A stretch of 64,000 nt of DNA from Amycolatopsis sp. CA-126428 (GCF_002904335.1 NZ_PPHF01000136.1:1-64000), one strand, 5' to 3'; shown: positions 17,251 to 25,458, counted from the first letter of the stretch. Program-made: numbers and translations. The notes: generated by a model from the letters alone, not told the origin.

Positions 17251-17604
17251 GTGATACTTCACATCTGTGGGGCGGCCGAGTGGGCCGAAGTGGGTGAAGG
17301 CGGCGAGTACCGGCCGTCTTCGCTGGGGGAAGCCGGGTTCATCCACTGTTCCGACTTCGGCACGGCCACGCTGCCGGCCAACATCCGCTACCGGGGTCGC
17401 ACCGACCTGGTACTCCTCGAGATCGACCCGGCGAAGGTCGGGTCCCCGGTCCGCTGGGAAGACGGCGCTCCGCCGCACCCGGAGGGGATCTGGTTCCCGC
17501 ACGTCTACGGCCCGATCCCGCACGCGGCGGTCGTCGGCGTGCACGAATTCCGTGAGTCCGAAGGCGGCGGTTTCCGGCTGCCCGACTCGCTCGCCCACCG
17601 CTGA
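17251..17604 (+). CDS. DUF952-family protein
   Basis: This 117-residue protein begins VILHICGAAEWAEV and contains GFIHCSDF and WFPHVYGPI, the conserved His/Cys and His/Tyr motifs of the DUF952 family. The fold is related to ADP-ribosyltransferase-like or glutathione-type small enzymes in some reports, but no reaction is established. GTG 17251 is chosen because the family begins with a hydrophobic strand immediately after the start. Upstream in-frame sequence (from 17134) looks non-coding. Confidence 0.8.
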   Translation: MILHICGAAEWAEVGEGGEYRPSSLGEAGFIHCSDFGTATLPANIRYRGRTDLVLLEIDPAKVGSPVRWEDGAPPHPEGIWFPHVYGPIPHAAVVGVHEFRESEGGGFRLPDSLAHR

Positions 17605-17676
17605 CGTGGGCAGACAATCACCCGGCCGAGCGATCACGAACTCGGCCGGGAACGCAGGCAACCTGAGGGGGCTGTG

Positions 17677-18429
17677 ATGCGTGTTGGGGAGGAAAGCGAC
17701 TCGGCTTCCGGCTACCCGACCCCGATGGGAGGCGATACGGTGACCGCTGCGGCACCCGTCTTTACCGGGGGAGATGCTGCGCCGACCGGTGACGATCCGA
17801 CCGGCAGCCACGGCGTAACGGGTGCCGGTGAGTGGATCGACTCCGGGCCGTGTCCGCCTGCTTTCGGCCGGATCGTCACCCCGGTGACCAGCGCAGGCCG
17901 AGGGAGGGCCGCGACGTTGCCTGGCGAATTCGTCGACTTCGGCGACTTCGTGCAGGCCACCTTGCCCGGCCTGCTGCGCTACGGCCACGCGCTCACCGGT
18001 AACCCGCACGACGCGGCGGATCTGGTGCAGACCGTGCTGGAAAAGATCGGTTCGCGGTGGACCTACGTCCACGAAAAGACGGGCGACCCGCTGGCCTACG
18101 TCCGCCGGTCGATGGCGAACGCGCACGTGAGCCGCTGGCGCCGGACGCGTCGCGAGAACCTTGTCGCGGACCTGCCGGACACCAGCCCGCACGTGCCGGC
18201 GGACCCGTTCGAGCACGAGCCGCTGTGGCGTGCGTTACGAACACTGCCGCCGAGACAACGGGCCGTGATGGTGCTGCGTTACTACGAAGGTCTCTCGGAA
18301 GCGGAGATCGCCGGGGTCCTCGGAATCACGCAGGGCACCGTAAAAAGCCAGGCCAGCAAGGCGATCGCGTCGCTGCGGATGAAGCTGAAGTCGGTCGACG
18401 GCGAAGGCGAAGGGAGTGGTGCGGGTTGA
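17677..18429 (+). CDS. SigE-family ECF RNA polymerase sigma factor
   Basis: About 85 poorly conserved residues precede sigma region 2 (FVDFGDFVQATLPGLLRYG onward, about residues 87-150; DAADLVQTVLEKI is the core-binding helix). Region 4 follows (about 180-235, LPPRQRAVMVLRYYEGLSEAEIAGVLGIT with helix-turn-helix). It would direct polymerase to a small stress regulon. ATG 17677 follows GAGGGG. The downstream gene overlaps its stop (TTGA) and encodes a membrane protein that is its probable anti-sigma partner. The long N-terminal extension may start further in than annotated here. Confidence 0.87.
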   Translation: MRVGEESDSASGYPTPMGGDTVTAAAPVFTGGDAAPTGDDPTGSHGVTGAGEWIDSGPCPPAFGRIVTPVTSAGRGRAATLPGEFVDFGDFVQATLPGLLRYGHALTGNPHDAADLVQTVLEKIGSRWTYVHEKTGDPLAYVRRSMANAHVSRWRRTRRENLVADLPDTSPHVPADPFEHEPLWRALRTLPPRQRAVMVLRYYEGLSEAEIAGVLGITQGTVKSQASKAIASLRMKLKSVDGEGEGSGAG

Positions 18430-19256
18430 ACATCTCCGAGGACGAACTGGAGCAGCGCCTGCGCGCGCTGTTCGCCGACGAGCGGCTGGACTTGCCTCCG
18501 CCGCCCGACGCCGGCGCGGTCATCGTCACCGGTGCGCGGCGCCGTCGCCGGCGCCGCCACACCGTGCAGGCCGTGGCCGGGGTGGCGGCCGCCGTGGTCG
18601 CCGTCGCCGGTGGGCTGACCATGATCCGGCTCCACACCGAGGATGGGACCGCGGCGATATCCGTCCCCGGCACCGGAGTCGGCTCCAAGCCGGCCGAGAA
18701 CCTCACGCAGGGCCGGCCGCCGGAGCCGTCGACGCCCGGCCCGACCGGAACGCAGAGCATCCAGGCTTCCGCACCGCCGGGAGCGTCGACGCCCTCGTCG
18801 CCGACACGGCGGCCGACGTCCGCCCCGGCGCCATCCACCCTCGCCGAAGTGACCACTGGACCGCTGCTCGCGGCGGACGGCTTCGGCAAGCTGAAACTCG
18901 GCATGTCCGAGGCCGACGTGGCCGCTCAGACAGTGACGCTCAGCGACGCCCAGGCCGGCGCGGGCTGCACCGTCTACAAAGCACAGGGCAGCGGGGTTCC
19001 CGCGTCCGCGAGCGTCGTCATTTCGAAGGCGGCCGGGCTCGTCGTCGTCACGCCGGACGTGGCCGCGCACACCGCCGAGGGCATCGGCGCCGGGTCCACG
19101 AAGGACCAGATCCTCGCCGTCTACCCCGCGGCCAAGGAAGAAACGGGTGGCGTGGTCGCCCCGGCCGGAACTGCCGCCGAATACCGCTTCCGGCTCGACC
19201 GGACCGGCGTCGTGCAGACGAGCTTGACGAGCGTCACCCAGGACTGCGCCGGCTGA
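18426..19256 (+). CDS. Membrane protein partner of the SigE-type sigma factor (candidate anti-sigma)
   Basis: The 276-residue protein has a cytosolic N-terminus of about 45 residues (SEDELEQRLRALFADE), an Arg-rich stop-transfer (RRRRRRR) and one membrane helix (about 47-68). A Pro/Ser/Thr-rich stretch follows (about 85-150), then a globular extracytoplasmic domain with two Cys residues. This topology and the 4-base overlap with the sigma gene fit an anti-sigma/sensor pair. No zinc-finger HxxxCxxC is present. TTG 18426 is the start implied by the overlap. Confidence 0.75.
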   Translation: MNISEDELEQRLRALFADERLDLPPPPDAGAVIVTGARRRRRRRHTVQAVAGVAAAVVAVAGGLTMIRLHTEDGTAAISVPGTGVGSKPAENLTQGRPPEPSTPGPTGTQSIQASAPPGASTPSSPTRRPTSAPAPSTLAEVTTGPLLAADGFGKLKLGMSEADVAAQTVTLSDAQAGAGCTVYKAQGSGVPASASVVISKAAGLVVVTPDVAAHTAEGIGAGSTKDQILAVYPAAKEETGGVVAPAGTAAEYRFRLDRTGVVQTSLTSVTQDCAG

Positions 19257-19273
19257 GGGCCGGCGACATGCAG

Positions 19274-19309
19274 AAACCCGGGCTGTCCACAGGGGGAGAG
19301 CCCGGGTTT
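19274..19309. terminator. Hairpin terminator after the sigma/anti-sigma operon
   Basis: AAACCCGGGCT (19274-19284) and AGCCCGGGTTT (19299-19309) form a perfect 11-bp stem with a 14-nt loop, followed by TTC. It lies between the convergent sigma operon and ferritin gene and may serve both. Confidence 0.8.
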
Positions 19310-19369
19310 CGTGCTTCGCGCCGCGGTGCTGAACCGGCACCCCGCCCTCGACGGAGGGCTAACGCAGCG

Positions 19370-19924
19370 TCAGAGCTTGCCGCCGGCCACCGGCGGCATC
19401 TGCGAGTCGGCGCCGTCGTCGCCGACGGACTCGCGGGCCAGGTGGTTCTCGACCTCGAACAGGTTGCCGTTCGCGCGCTTGACGACGTTCAGCAGCGTGC
19501 TCATCTGCGAGATCTCTTCGACCTGCTCCTTGAGGAACCACTGCGTGAACTGCTCGCTGATGTAGTCCTCTTCGGCGCGCGCCGCCTTGACCATCGCGGA
19601 GATGTCGGCGGCGACCTCCTTCTCCTGCGCGAGGGCGAGCTCGATCAGCTCGGTGACGCCGGAGAAGTCGTTGTGCACCTCGCCGGTGCCGGGGATCTCG
19701 ACGTGGTGATCGCGGTCGAGCATGTACTGCACGAGCGCCATCGCGTGGTTGCGCTCCTCGACGGACTGCTTGTAGAAGTGCTTCGCCAGCTGGGGCAGGT
19801 CCTCGGCGTCGAACCACACCGCGAGCGCGATGTACTGCTGGGACGCGTTGAACTCGTTGTGGATCTGCGCCTGCAGCAGTTCGTAGAACTTCGAGCGCGG
19901 CTCTTTTTTCTTGGTGAGGGCCAT
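19370..19924 (-). CDS. Ferritin (non-heme iron storage, bfrB/ftn type)
   Basis: The 184-residue four-helix protein has the ferroxidase pattern typical of ferritins: a Glu in NEFNASQQYIALAVWF, then ERNHAMALVQYM, then later EEDYISEQF and FLKEQVEE. There is no axial Met heme motif of bacterioferritin, so it resembles mycobacterial BfrB. It should oxidise Fe(II) and store Fe(III) in a 24-mer. ATG 19924 has TATCGT ending 7 nt upstream and TAGTCG 17 bp before that, and looks leaderless. IdeR-type boxes lie 62-147 bp upstream, suitable for iron-dependent activation. Confidence 0.92.
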   Translation of the reverse strand: MALTKKKEPRSKFYELLQAQIHNEFNASQQYIALAVWFDAEDLPQLAKHFYKQSVEERNHAMALVQYMLDRDHHVEIPGTGEVHNDFSGVTELIELALAQEKEVAADISAMVKAARAEEDYISEQFTQWFLKEQVEEISQMSTLLNVVKRANGNLFEVENHLARESVGDDGADSQMPPVAGGKL

Positions 19925-19931
19925 GGTGACC

Positions 19932-19960
19932 ACGATACGGCAGAATTCGATTTCCGACTA
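19932..19960 (-). promoter_or_regulatory. Ferritin promoter
   Basis: On the minus strand, -35 TAGTCG (19955-19960) and -10 TATCGT (19932-19937) are separated by 17 bp. The start codon follows the -10 by 7 nt. Confidence 0.5.
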
Positions 19961-19985
19961 CATCCGCCTGGTGATCTTCCCCCTA

Positions 19986-20071
19986 TTAGGGTTACCATTC
20001 CTAAAGAAGACTCACCTAATTTAAGTAAGCCTTCCCTAAAGGCATGCGCACTTTAGGGAAGGCTGCCATTA
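19986..20071. promoter_or_regulatory. Array of IdeR/DtxR-type iron boxes upstream of ferritin
   Basis: Against the box TTAGGTTAGCCTAACCTAA, 19986-20004 matches 13 of 19, 20021-20039 matches 15, and 20053-20071 matches 12. A fourth, weaker copy on the minus strand spans about 20001-20019 and shares bases with the first. The last copy overlaps the arginine deiminase stop codon. Multiple boxes upstream of, not within, the promoter fit activation by the iron-loaded regulator, as known for mycobacterial bfrB. Confidence 0.72.
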
Positions 20072-21280
20072 CAGCGGATCGCGGCGGACCGGACAGGACA
20101 TGCACCGCGGCCCGCCCCGGCCGGAGCCCAGCTCGGAGCCCGCGATCGGCAGCACCTCGATGCCCGCCGCTTCCAGCCGCTCGTTCGTCTCGGCGTTCCG
20201 CTCGTAGCCGACGACCACGCCGGGCGCCAGGGCGAGGGTGTTGTTGCCGTCGTCCCACTGCTCGCGTTCGGCCGTCACGGGGTCGAGGCCGGTGTCGATC
20301 ACGCGCAGCCGGTCGATTTCCATCGCCTCGGCCGCGGCCACCAGGAACGGCGCCGGGCCGGCCACCTTCACCCCGCCGTCGCCGGTCGGGCGCAGCGTGA
20401 ACGCCGTCAGCGAGTCGCGGGCGAGCGGGTACATCACCACCGCGTCGGCGTCGACCATCGTGCACACCGTGTCCAGGTGCATGGTCGCGCGGGACTGCTC
20501 GATCGGCACCGCCAGCACGGTGTGCGCGATGCCGTCGGCGAACACCGACCGGGCGAGCGACTCCGCGCCGGCCGCCGTCGTCCGCTCGCCGACGCCGATG
20601 GCGAGCACGCCCGGCGCCAGCAGCATCACGTCGCCGCCTTCGATCGGCGCCGAATGGGCGCCGTACGCGCGGGCCGCGTGGCGGAACTGCGGGTGGTAGG
20701 CGTAGATGAGGTCGAGCACCGCGGTTTCGCGGCGGCGCGCGGGCATGATCAGGGACGAAATCGCCACCCGGTCGCCGATCCACACCGACGAATCGCGCGT
20801 GAACAGCAGGTTCGGCAGCGGGTCGACGGCGAAGTCGTGCGGGTGGTTCATCATCCGCACCAGCGACGCGCCCTCCGCCGACGGCAGCTCCTCGAACGTC
20901 ATGCCGGCCATCAGCACCTCGGCGAGGCCGGCCGCGTCGACGCTCGAGAGGTGCGAGCGCAGCGAGTCGGCCAGGTCGCCGCCGAGCCGCCGGTCGTCGA
21001 CCGCGGCATGCACGCCCGCCGCGTGCGCCCGGTCGTCGTCCAAGGCCGTCCGGAGCGCGTCGGCCAGCAGCAGGACCTCGACGCCGCGGTTGCGCAGCAC
21101 CTCGGCGAACGCGTCGTGCTCGTCCTGGGCCCGGTCGACCCACGGGATCGAGTCGAACAGGAGCTGGTCGTTGTTGCGGGGCGTCAGCCTTTTGAGCTCG
21201 TTGCCGGGCCGGTGCAGCAGCACCGCGCGCAGGGGTCCGACTTCGCTGTCCACCCGGGGAGGTGCCGTTTCGTCGATCAC
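20069..21280 (-). CDS. arcA: Arginine deiminase
   Basis: The 403-residue enzyme converts arginine to citrulline and ammonia. Visible motifs are FTRDSSVWIGD, PIEGGDVMLL, MHLDTVCTMVD (with the catalytic His region), WDDGNN, and the C-terminal CMSCP whose Cys is the nucleophile. The length is normal for the family. No ornithine carbamoyltransferase or carbamate kinase is nearby, so the full arc pathway is not encoded here; a stand-alone deiminase is also known in mycobacteria. GTG 21280 has TAGGAT 7 nt upstream. Confidence 0.93.
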   Translation of the reverse strand: MIDETAPPRVDSEVGPLRAVLLHRPGNELKRLTPRNNDQLLFDSIPWVDRAQDEHDAFAEVLRNRGVEVLLLADALRTALDDDRAHAAGVHAAVDDRRLGGDLADSLRSHLSSVDAAGLAEVLMAGMTFEELPSAEGASLVRMMNHPHDFAVDPLPNLLFTRDSSVWIGDRVAISSLIMPARRRETAVLDLIYAYHPQFRHAARAYGAHSAPIEGGDVMLLAPGVLAIGVGERTTAAGAESLARSVFADGIAHTVLAVPIEQSRATMHLDTVCTMVDADAVVMYPLARDSLTAFTLRPTGDGGVKVAGPAPFLVAAAEAMEIDRLRVIDTGLDPVTAEREQWDDGNNTLALAPGVVVGYERNAETNERLEAAGIEVLPIAGSELGSGRGGPRCMSCPVRRDPL

Positions 21281-21287
21281 CCCCCTG

Positions 21288-21293
21288 ATCCTA
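21288..21293 (-). promoter_or_regulatory. -10 hexamer of the arginine deiminase gene (leaderless)
   Basis: On the minus strand TAGGAT ends 7 nt before GTG 21280. The promoter lies in the 14-bp gap behind the CPBP gene and overlaps nothing else. Confidence 0.5.
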
Positions 21294-21294
21294 G

Positions 21295-22107
21295 TCAGGG
21301 CAACCAGGAAACGTGCCCCTTGAGCAGCGAATACCCGACGAACGAAACGAAGTCGAACAGCGTGTGCGCGGCGACCAGCGGCCACAGCCGGTTGGTCTTC
21401 TGCCACAGCCGTCCGAACACCAGGCCCATGATGAAGTTCCCGACGAACCCGCCGAACCCCTGGTACAGGTGGTACGACCCGCGCAGCACCGCGGCGCCGA
21501 ACACGGCGTTGTTCTCCCGGACGCCGAGCTGCCGCAGCCGCGTGAGCAGGTACCCGATGACCAGGACTTCTTCGGCGAAGGCGTTGCCGAACGCGGAGAG
21601 CGTCAGCGTGATCGGCCGCCACCACGTGTCGCCCAAAGTGGACGGTTGCACCGCCAGGCTGAACCCGAGGTGGTAGGAGACGAAGTAGAGCACGAGGCCG
21701 GGGATCCCGATCAGCGCGGCCAGCCCGAGCGTCAGCAGCGTGTCGTAGCCCGCCGACCGGCGGTCCAGGCCCAGCCGGTTGACCTTGATGCCCGCGCGCC
21801 ACAGCAGGTACAGCCCGAGCGCGCCCCAGCCGACCAGCTGCGCCGCCGACAGCAGCTGCTTGAGCAGGTCGATCAGGCTCGCCGCGGCCTGCGGCACGTT
21901 CAGCTGGGTCTGCTGCTGGGCCAGTGGCACCGGCTGCAGCAGCGAGTCCACAAGGGACAGCAGGCTGCGCACCCCGGACAGGCCGAGCGTGATGCCGAAG
22001 ACGATCAGCAGCTCGAGCTTGATCGCCCGGCGCTCGGCCGGGTCCTCGACCGTGGCGGGGAACTCGGGGCGATCCGGCGCCAGCCACGATCGCGCGGTGA
22101 ACGTCAT
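21295..22107 (-). CDS. CPBP-family intramembrane metalloprotease
   Basis: The 270-residue membrane protein has about six helices and the three Abi/CPBP motifs: the Glu pair in AFAEEVLVIGYLL (about residue 168), the His in LRGSYHLYQG, and the His in LVAAHTLFDF near the C-terminus. CPBP proteins are Rce1-like glutamate/zinc membrane proteases, often linked to peptide maturation or self-immunity. No bacteriocin-like gene is adjacent, so the substrate is unknown. The start is 22 bp from the divergent PPOX gene and both look leaderless. Confidence 0.88.
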   Translation of the reverse strand: MTFTARSWLAPDRPEFPATVEDPAERRAIKLELLIVFGITLGLSGVRSLLSLVDSLLQPVPLAQQQTQLNVPQAAASLIDLLKQLLSAAQLVGWGALGLYLLWRAGIKVNRLGLDRRSAGYDTLLTLGLAALIGIPGLVLYFVSYHLGFSLAVQPSTLGDTWWRPITLTLSAFGNAFAEEVLVIGYLLTRLRQLGVRENNAVFGAAVLRGSYHLYQGFGGFVGNFIMGLVFGRLWQKTNRLWPLVAAHTLFDFVSFVGYSLLKGHVSWLP

Positions 22108-22113
22108 GGACGC

Positions 22114-22123
22114 ACGCTACCTT
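22114..22123. promoter_or_regulatory. Overlapping divergent -10 elements
   Basis: ACGCTACCTT holds TACCTT on the plus strand (22118-22123), 6 nt before ATG 22130. It also holds TAGCGT on the minus strand (22114-22119), 6 nt before ATG 22107. The two hexamers share two bases, so the two polymerases should exclude each other. Confidence 0.6.
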
Positions 22124-22129
22124 CGGGGT

Positions 22130-22591
22130 ATGCCCAGGAGCATCGCCACCAACGAAACCGTCGACCGCGCCGCGCTGGTCGAATTCCTGTCGACCCGCCA
22201 CCGCGCCATCCTGCTGACCACGAAGGCCGACGGCGGCCCGCAGCTCTCGCCGGTCACCTGCGGCGTGGACGCCGAGGGCAGGCTGGTCATCTCGACCTAT
22301 CCGAAGCGCGCGAAGGTGGTGAACGTCAAGCGCGACCCGAAGGTCTCCGCCTGCATCCTGTCCGACGAGTGGAACGACCAGTGGGTGCAGGTGAACGGCG
22401 TCGCCGAGGTGCTGGACGTCCCGGATTCGGTCGAGCCGCTCGTGGACTACTTCCGCAGCATTTCGGGCGAACACCCGGACTGGGACGAATACCGCGAGGC
22501 CATGGTCAAGCAGGACAAGAGCATCATCCGCGTCACCATCGAGAGCTGGGGGCCGATCGCGAAGGGCGGCTTCCCCGCCGAACTAGCCTGA
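22130..22591 (+). CDS. PPOX-class F420-dependent oxidoreductase
   Basis: The 153-residue split-barrel protein has AILLTTKADGGPQLSPV early, YPKRAKVVNVKRDPKVSACI in the middle and WVQVNGVAEVLD, the layout of actinobacterial flavin/deazaflavin (F420) oxidoreductases of the PPOX superfamily. It probably binds F420 and reduces an unknown small molecule. It overlaps the convergent DUF2470 gene by 9 bases. ATG 22130 has no Shine-Dalgarno and has TACCTT 6 nt upstream. Confidence 0.85.
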   Translation: MPRSIATNETVDRAALVEFLSTRHRAILLTTKADGGPQLSPVTCGVDAEGRLVISTYPKRAKVVNVKRDPKVSACILSDEWNDQWVQVNGVAEVLDVPDSVEPLVDYFRSISGEHPDWDEYREAMVKQDKSIIRVTIESWGPIAKGGFPAELA

Positions 22592-23377
22592 CCGCCCGCG
22601 CAGGAACGGGCAGCCGACCAGCCGGCGCAGTTCGGACGCGAGCTGCGCCGGGCTGTCGACGGACTTCGAAAACGCCAGCCGCACGTCGTGGTCGCCCGTG
22701 TCGGACTCGACGCGCAGCCGCAGCCCGAACCGGTCGAGCCCGAGCGGGCGGATCCGGCCGCCGCGCAACGCCGCCGGCAGGTGCTTCGCCAGCTGCTCGA
22801 CGACGTCGGAGTGGTCGCTCTCCAGGTGCCGCAGCCACCCGGCCTCGTAGTCGTGGAACGGGTCGGGTGGCGCGGCGCTGAACATGTGCGGGCGCAGCGA
22901 GTGCGTGCCTTCGGCGTCGGCGAGCACGAGCGACGCCGGCGTGAGCCGCAGCAGCGTGACGCCGTGGCCGACGTCGAGGAGCCGTTCGTCCGGCCGCGTC
23001 TCGGCGATCGCCACCGCCCGCGCGCGGGCCGAAACCGGGGAGAGCGGCCGCAGCCAGCCGGTGATCCACAGCAGCCCGCGGATGGGTTCCCGCAGGTCGA
23101 CCGGGGCCTGGTCGGCGACCTCGACCATCACGGCCAGCTCCCCGCGCTGGGTCTGCTTCGCCGCGCGGACCATCGGGTGGTCGTCGGGCAGCAGCACGCT
23201 GACGCTGCCGCTGTGGTGCACGTGGTGCAGGACGGGGACGACGCGCTCGCCGTTCAGGTCCGCGCGGTCGCAGGTGGGCAGCAACGACGCGGGGCCGTTG
23301 CGGGTCGCGATCGTCTTGGCGCGCTCGGCGGGATTCGGTGCCGGCGGGCGGCGGACGGATGTGGGGGCCTCGGTCAC
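22583..23377 (-). CDS. DUF2470 protein (HugZ/heme-utilisation-like), iron-box controlled
   Basis: The 264-residue protein has an N-terminal split-barrel-like region (about 20-175) and a C-terminal DUF2470 domain (about 185-260; HLESDHSDVVEQLAKHL and VRLAFSKSVDSPAQLASELRRLV). The same two parts make up HugZ-type heme-degrading or heme-binding proteins. It is therefore a candidate for heme-iron handling; that is inference from family and regulation. GTG 23377 follows AGGAGG. An IdeR-type box ends 15 bp upstream, so the gene should be shut off when iron is plentiful. Confidence 0.8.
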   Translation of the reverse strand: MTEAPTSVRRPPAPNPAERAKTIATRNGPASLLPTCDRADLNGERVVPVLHHVHHSGSVSVLLPDDHPMVRAAKQTQRGELAVMVEVADQAPVDLREPIRGLLWITGWLRPLSPVSARARAVAIAETRPDERLLDVGHGVTLLRLTPASLVLADAEGTHSLRPHMFSAAPPDPFHDYEAGWLRHLESDHSDVVEQLAKHLPAALRGGRIRPLGLDRFGLRLRVESDTGDHDVRLAFSKSVDSPAQLASELRRLVGCPFLRGRSG

Positions 23378-23391
23378 GGCTCACCTCCTAC

Positions 23392-23410
23392 TTAGGCGAG
23401 CCTAACCTGA
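23392..23410. promoter_or_regulatory. IdeR/DtxR box at the DUF2470 promoter
   Basis: TTAGGCGAGCCTAACCTGA matches TTAGGTTAGCCTAACCTAA at 16 of 19 positions, the best iron box in the window. It lies 15-33 bp upstream of GTG 23377, where binding would cover the promoter and repress. Confidence 0.8.
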
Positions 23411-23531
23411 ATTCGATGGTCTGGATAGTCGTGACGGTCACCTCCCTTCCGCTGATCGGAGCATTTGGTAACGCCGGTGCCCACTTCGTCGAAAAGGCGG
23501 GTATCAGTGCCGACCCGGGTGGGGGCTCATC

Positions 23532-24557
23532 GTGCCGATCGTCCCGCTTCCCGAACGCGTGCGCGCGTTCGAACTCGACCCCGCCATGCCGTCCGGTGCC
23601 CTCCCGATCTTCGGCGAGTACCTCGACCGCCTCGGCGACACCGCGAACCGGCGGCTGGTGGCCGGGTTCTTCCTGGTGTTCGGCATCGCCCAGTTCGTCG
23701 CCGGCGCGGGGGTCGCCCGGCCGCTCGGCACGTTCGCGCTGGCCGGCGCGATCGAAGCGTGGTGGCTCTACCGGGCGTACGGCCGGGTGCCCGAAAGGCG
23801 GCTGAAACGGGAAGCCTTCCGGCAGGTGGACGTCACCGCCGACGGCCTGGTCGCGGCCGGCCGGACGGTCGGCGTGCGCCTGCCGGACGGCCGGTGGCTG
23901 CGCGTCCGGCTCGACGAAGCGCACCGCCTGCTGGTGGCCGGGCACCGGCGAGTGTGGCTGCTGGGGCGGGGCCCGAAGGTGTTCGTCGGCTTCTCCGGCG
24001 TCGTGCGGCTTCGCCGCGCCACCATCCACGACGGGCCGCCGCCGGGTGCGGTGCCGATGCCGGCACCGGCCGGGTCCGGTTCGCCGAGGCTCGACCCCGT
24101 GCTGACCGCGCACCGCCACCAGCTCGCCCGCGACCTGCGGGCGACAGCGGCGTTCCTGCTGGTCCTGGCCGCGTTCGCGGTCTGGGTCGGGCTCGGCCTC
24201 CCGGTGGTGGGCTGGCTCGCGTGGCCGTTCGTGGCCGGCGCGGTGCTCGGTGCGTCGGTGACCGCGTTCCGCGCGACCGCGTACCGGCGGCCGCTCCCGG
24301 CGGACCACTGGACGGAGCTGCGCGCGGTCCTCGACGGCCCGGTCCGCATGAGCCGCCACGGCGCGGCCAGGCTGAGCGGCCTGACCATGCTGGCCGACGG
24401 CCGCGTGGTCCCGTTCCGCCTCCCCAAAGCGGACCCGTCGATGGCGGCGAACATCGCGGCGACGGGCCGCCTGTGGATCGCGGGCGTCCCCCGGCCGGGC
24501 GCGGCCAAAACGGGCCTGCCGGGCTACCCGGTCCTGGGCACGGTCTGGCTCGGCTGA
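23532..24557 (+). CDS. Uncharacterised membrane protein with four helices
   Basis: I do not recognise this 341-residue protein. It has two hydrophobic segments near residues 42-82, a soluble beta-rich middle (about 90-190), two more helices (about 210-262) and a C-terminal soluble part. The alternation of short membrane pairs and soluble domains resembles PH-domain-like actinobacterial membrane proteins. GTG 23532 follows a G-rich Shine-Dalgarno (GGTGGGGG). Its 3' end overlaps the convergent LysR gene by 34 bases. It may share the upstream region carrying the iron box, but the box is 120 bp away. Confidence 0.6.
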   Translation: MPIVPLPERVRAFELDPAMPSGALPIFGEYLDRLGDTANRRLVAGFFLVFGIAQFVAGAGVARPLGTFALAGAIEAWWLYRAYGRVPERRLKREAFRQVDVTADGLVAAGRTVGVRLPDGRWLRVRLDEAHRLLVAGHRRVWLLGRGPKVFVGFSGVVRLRRATIHDGPPPGAVPMPAPAGSGSPRLDPVLTAHRHQLARDLRATAAFLLVLAAFAVWVGLGLPVVGWLAWPFVAGAVLGASVTAFRATAYRRPLPADHWTELRAVLDGPVRMSRHGAARLSGLTMLADGRVVPFRLPKADPSMAANIAATGRLWIAGVPRPGAAKTGLPGYPVLGTVWLG

Positions 24558-25450
24558 GCGGCCCAGCCCGGCCGCCACGCGCCGGCGACGCGCTCACTCG
24601 TCGCGAGGTGCCGCCGGAGGGCGGCGAGGCCGGGGTGCGCGTTGCCCCGGCGCCACAGCAGGGAATGCGGGTACACCGGCACGGGGTCTTCGATCGGCAC
24701 GCGCCGCAGGTCGTGCCCGGGCGGCCACCACACCCGGCTGCCCGCCCCGACCAAGGTCACCACGTCCGCCGACTCCGCGACCGTGTCCAGCACGACCTCG
24801 GTGCCGAAGTTCGGCCCGGCGGCGTCGATCCACAGGTCGAACGCGGCCGCGAAGGCGGCGTAGTAGGCGCCCCACTCGGTCCCGGGCACCACACCGGGCA
24901 ACCGGATCCGATGCCCGGCGAGCTCGGCCGGAGCCACCGACGGCGCTCCGGCCAGCGGATGCCGGGAGCCGCACAACAGCTGGATCGGCTCGTCGAGCAC
25001 CCACTGGGCATCGAGGTCCTCCGGCAGCGCGACGACCGCGCGGAACGAGGCATCGATCGAGCCCTCCCGAAGAGCGGCGATCGCGGTGTCGAAGAGCGTC
25101 GCGACCTCCAACGCGACATCCGGGTGTGCCTCGTGGAATCCACGCAGCAGGGTGGCCGGGCACAGCCGCCGGCCGATGACGTCGACCCGGAGCGGCCCGT
25201 CGCGCACCGAGGCGAGCGCGCGCAGCTCGGCGGACAGCAGCTCGCGGGCGTGGGGCAGGAAGGCTTCGCCGTCCCCGGTGAGCACGGCCCCGCGAGCGGT
25301 GCGCGTGAACAGCCGCACTCCGAGCGACCTCTCCAGCGCGGCGATGCGCTTCGAAACCGCCTGCTGCGTGACCGACAGCTCGGTGGCGGCGTCCTGGAAC
25401 CGGCCCGCCTCCACGACGGCGACGAAGGTGCGCACGGCATCGAGGTCCAC
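24524..25450 (-). CDS. LysR-family transcriptional regulator
   Basis: The N-terminal winged helix (about residues 1-60; LDAVRTFVAVVEAGRFQDAA, then TQQAVSKRIAALERSLG) is classic LysR. The remaining 240 residues form the effector-binding domain. LysR proteins usually control a divergent neighbour, here the MFS transporter at 25657, although a transposase remnant lies between. GTG 25450 is chosen; the longer in-frame extension to 25582 is the remnant. TAGAGT ends 8 nt upstream and includes the remnant's stop codon. Confidence 0.88.
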   Translation of the reverse strand: MDLDAVRTFVAVVEAGRFQDAATELSVTQQAVSKRIAALERSLGVRLFTRTARGAVLTGDGEAFLPHARELLSAELRALASVRDGPLRVDVIGRRLCPATLLRGFHEAHPDVALEVATLFDTAIAALREGSIDASFRAVVALPEDLDAQWVLDEPIQLLCGSRHPLAGAPSVAPAELAGHRIRLPGVVPGTEWGAYYAAFAAAFDLWIDAAGPNFGTEVVLDTVAESADVVTLVGAGSRVWWPPGHDLRRVPIEDPVPVYPHSLLWRRGNAHPGLAALRRHLATSERVAGAWRPGWAAQPSQTVPRTG

Positions 25451-25458
25451 GACGCGCG

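Noticed and set aside
21281..22474. Upstream extension of the arginine deiminase frame to 801 residues
   Set aside because: The extra part lies opposite or out of frame with the CPBP and PPOX genes and is low complexity. The deiminase domain starts at 21280.
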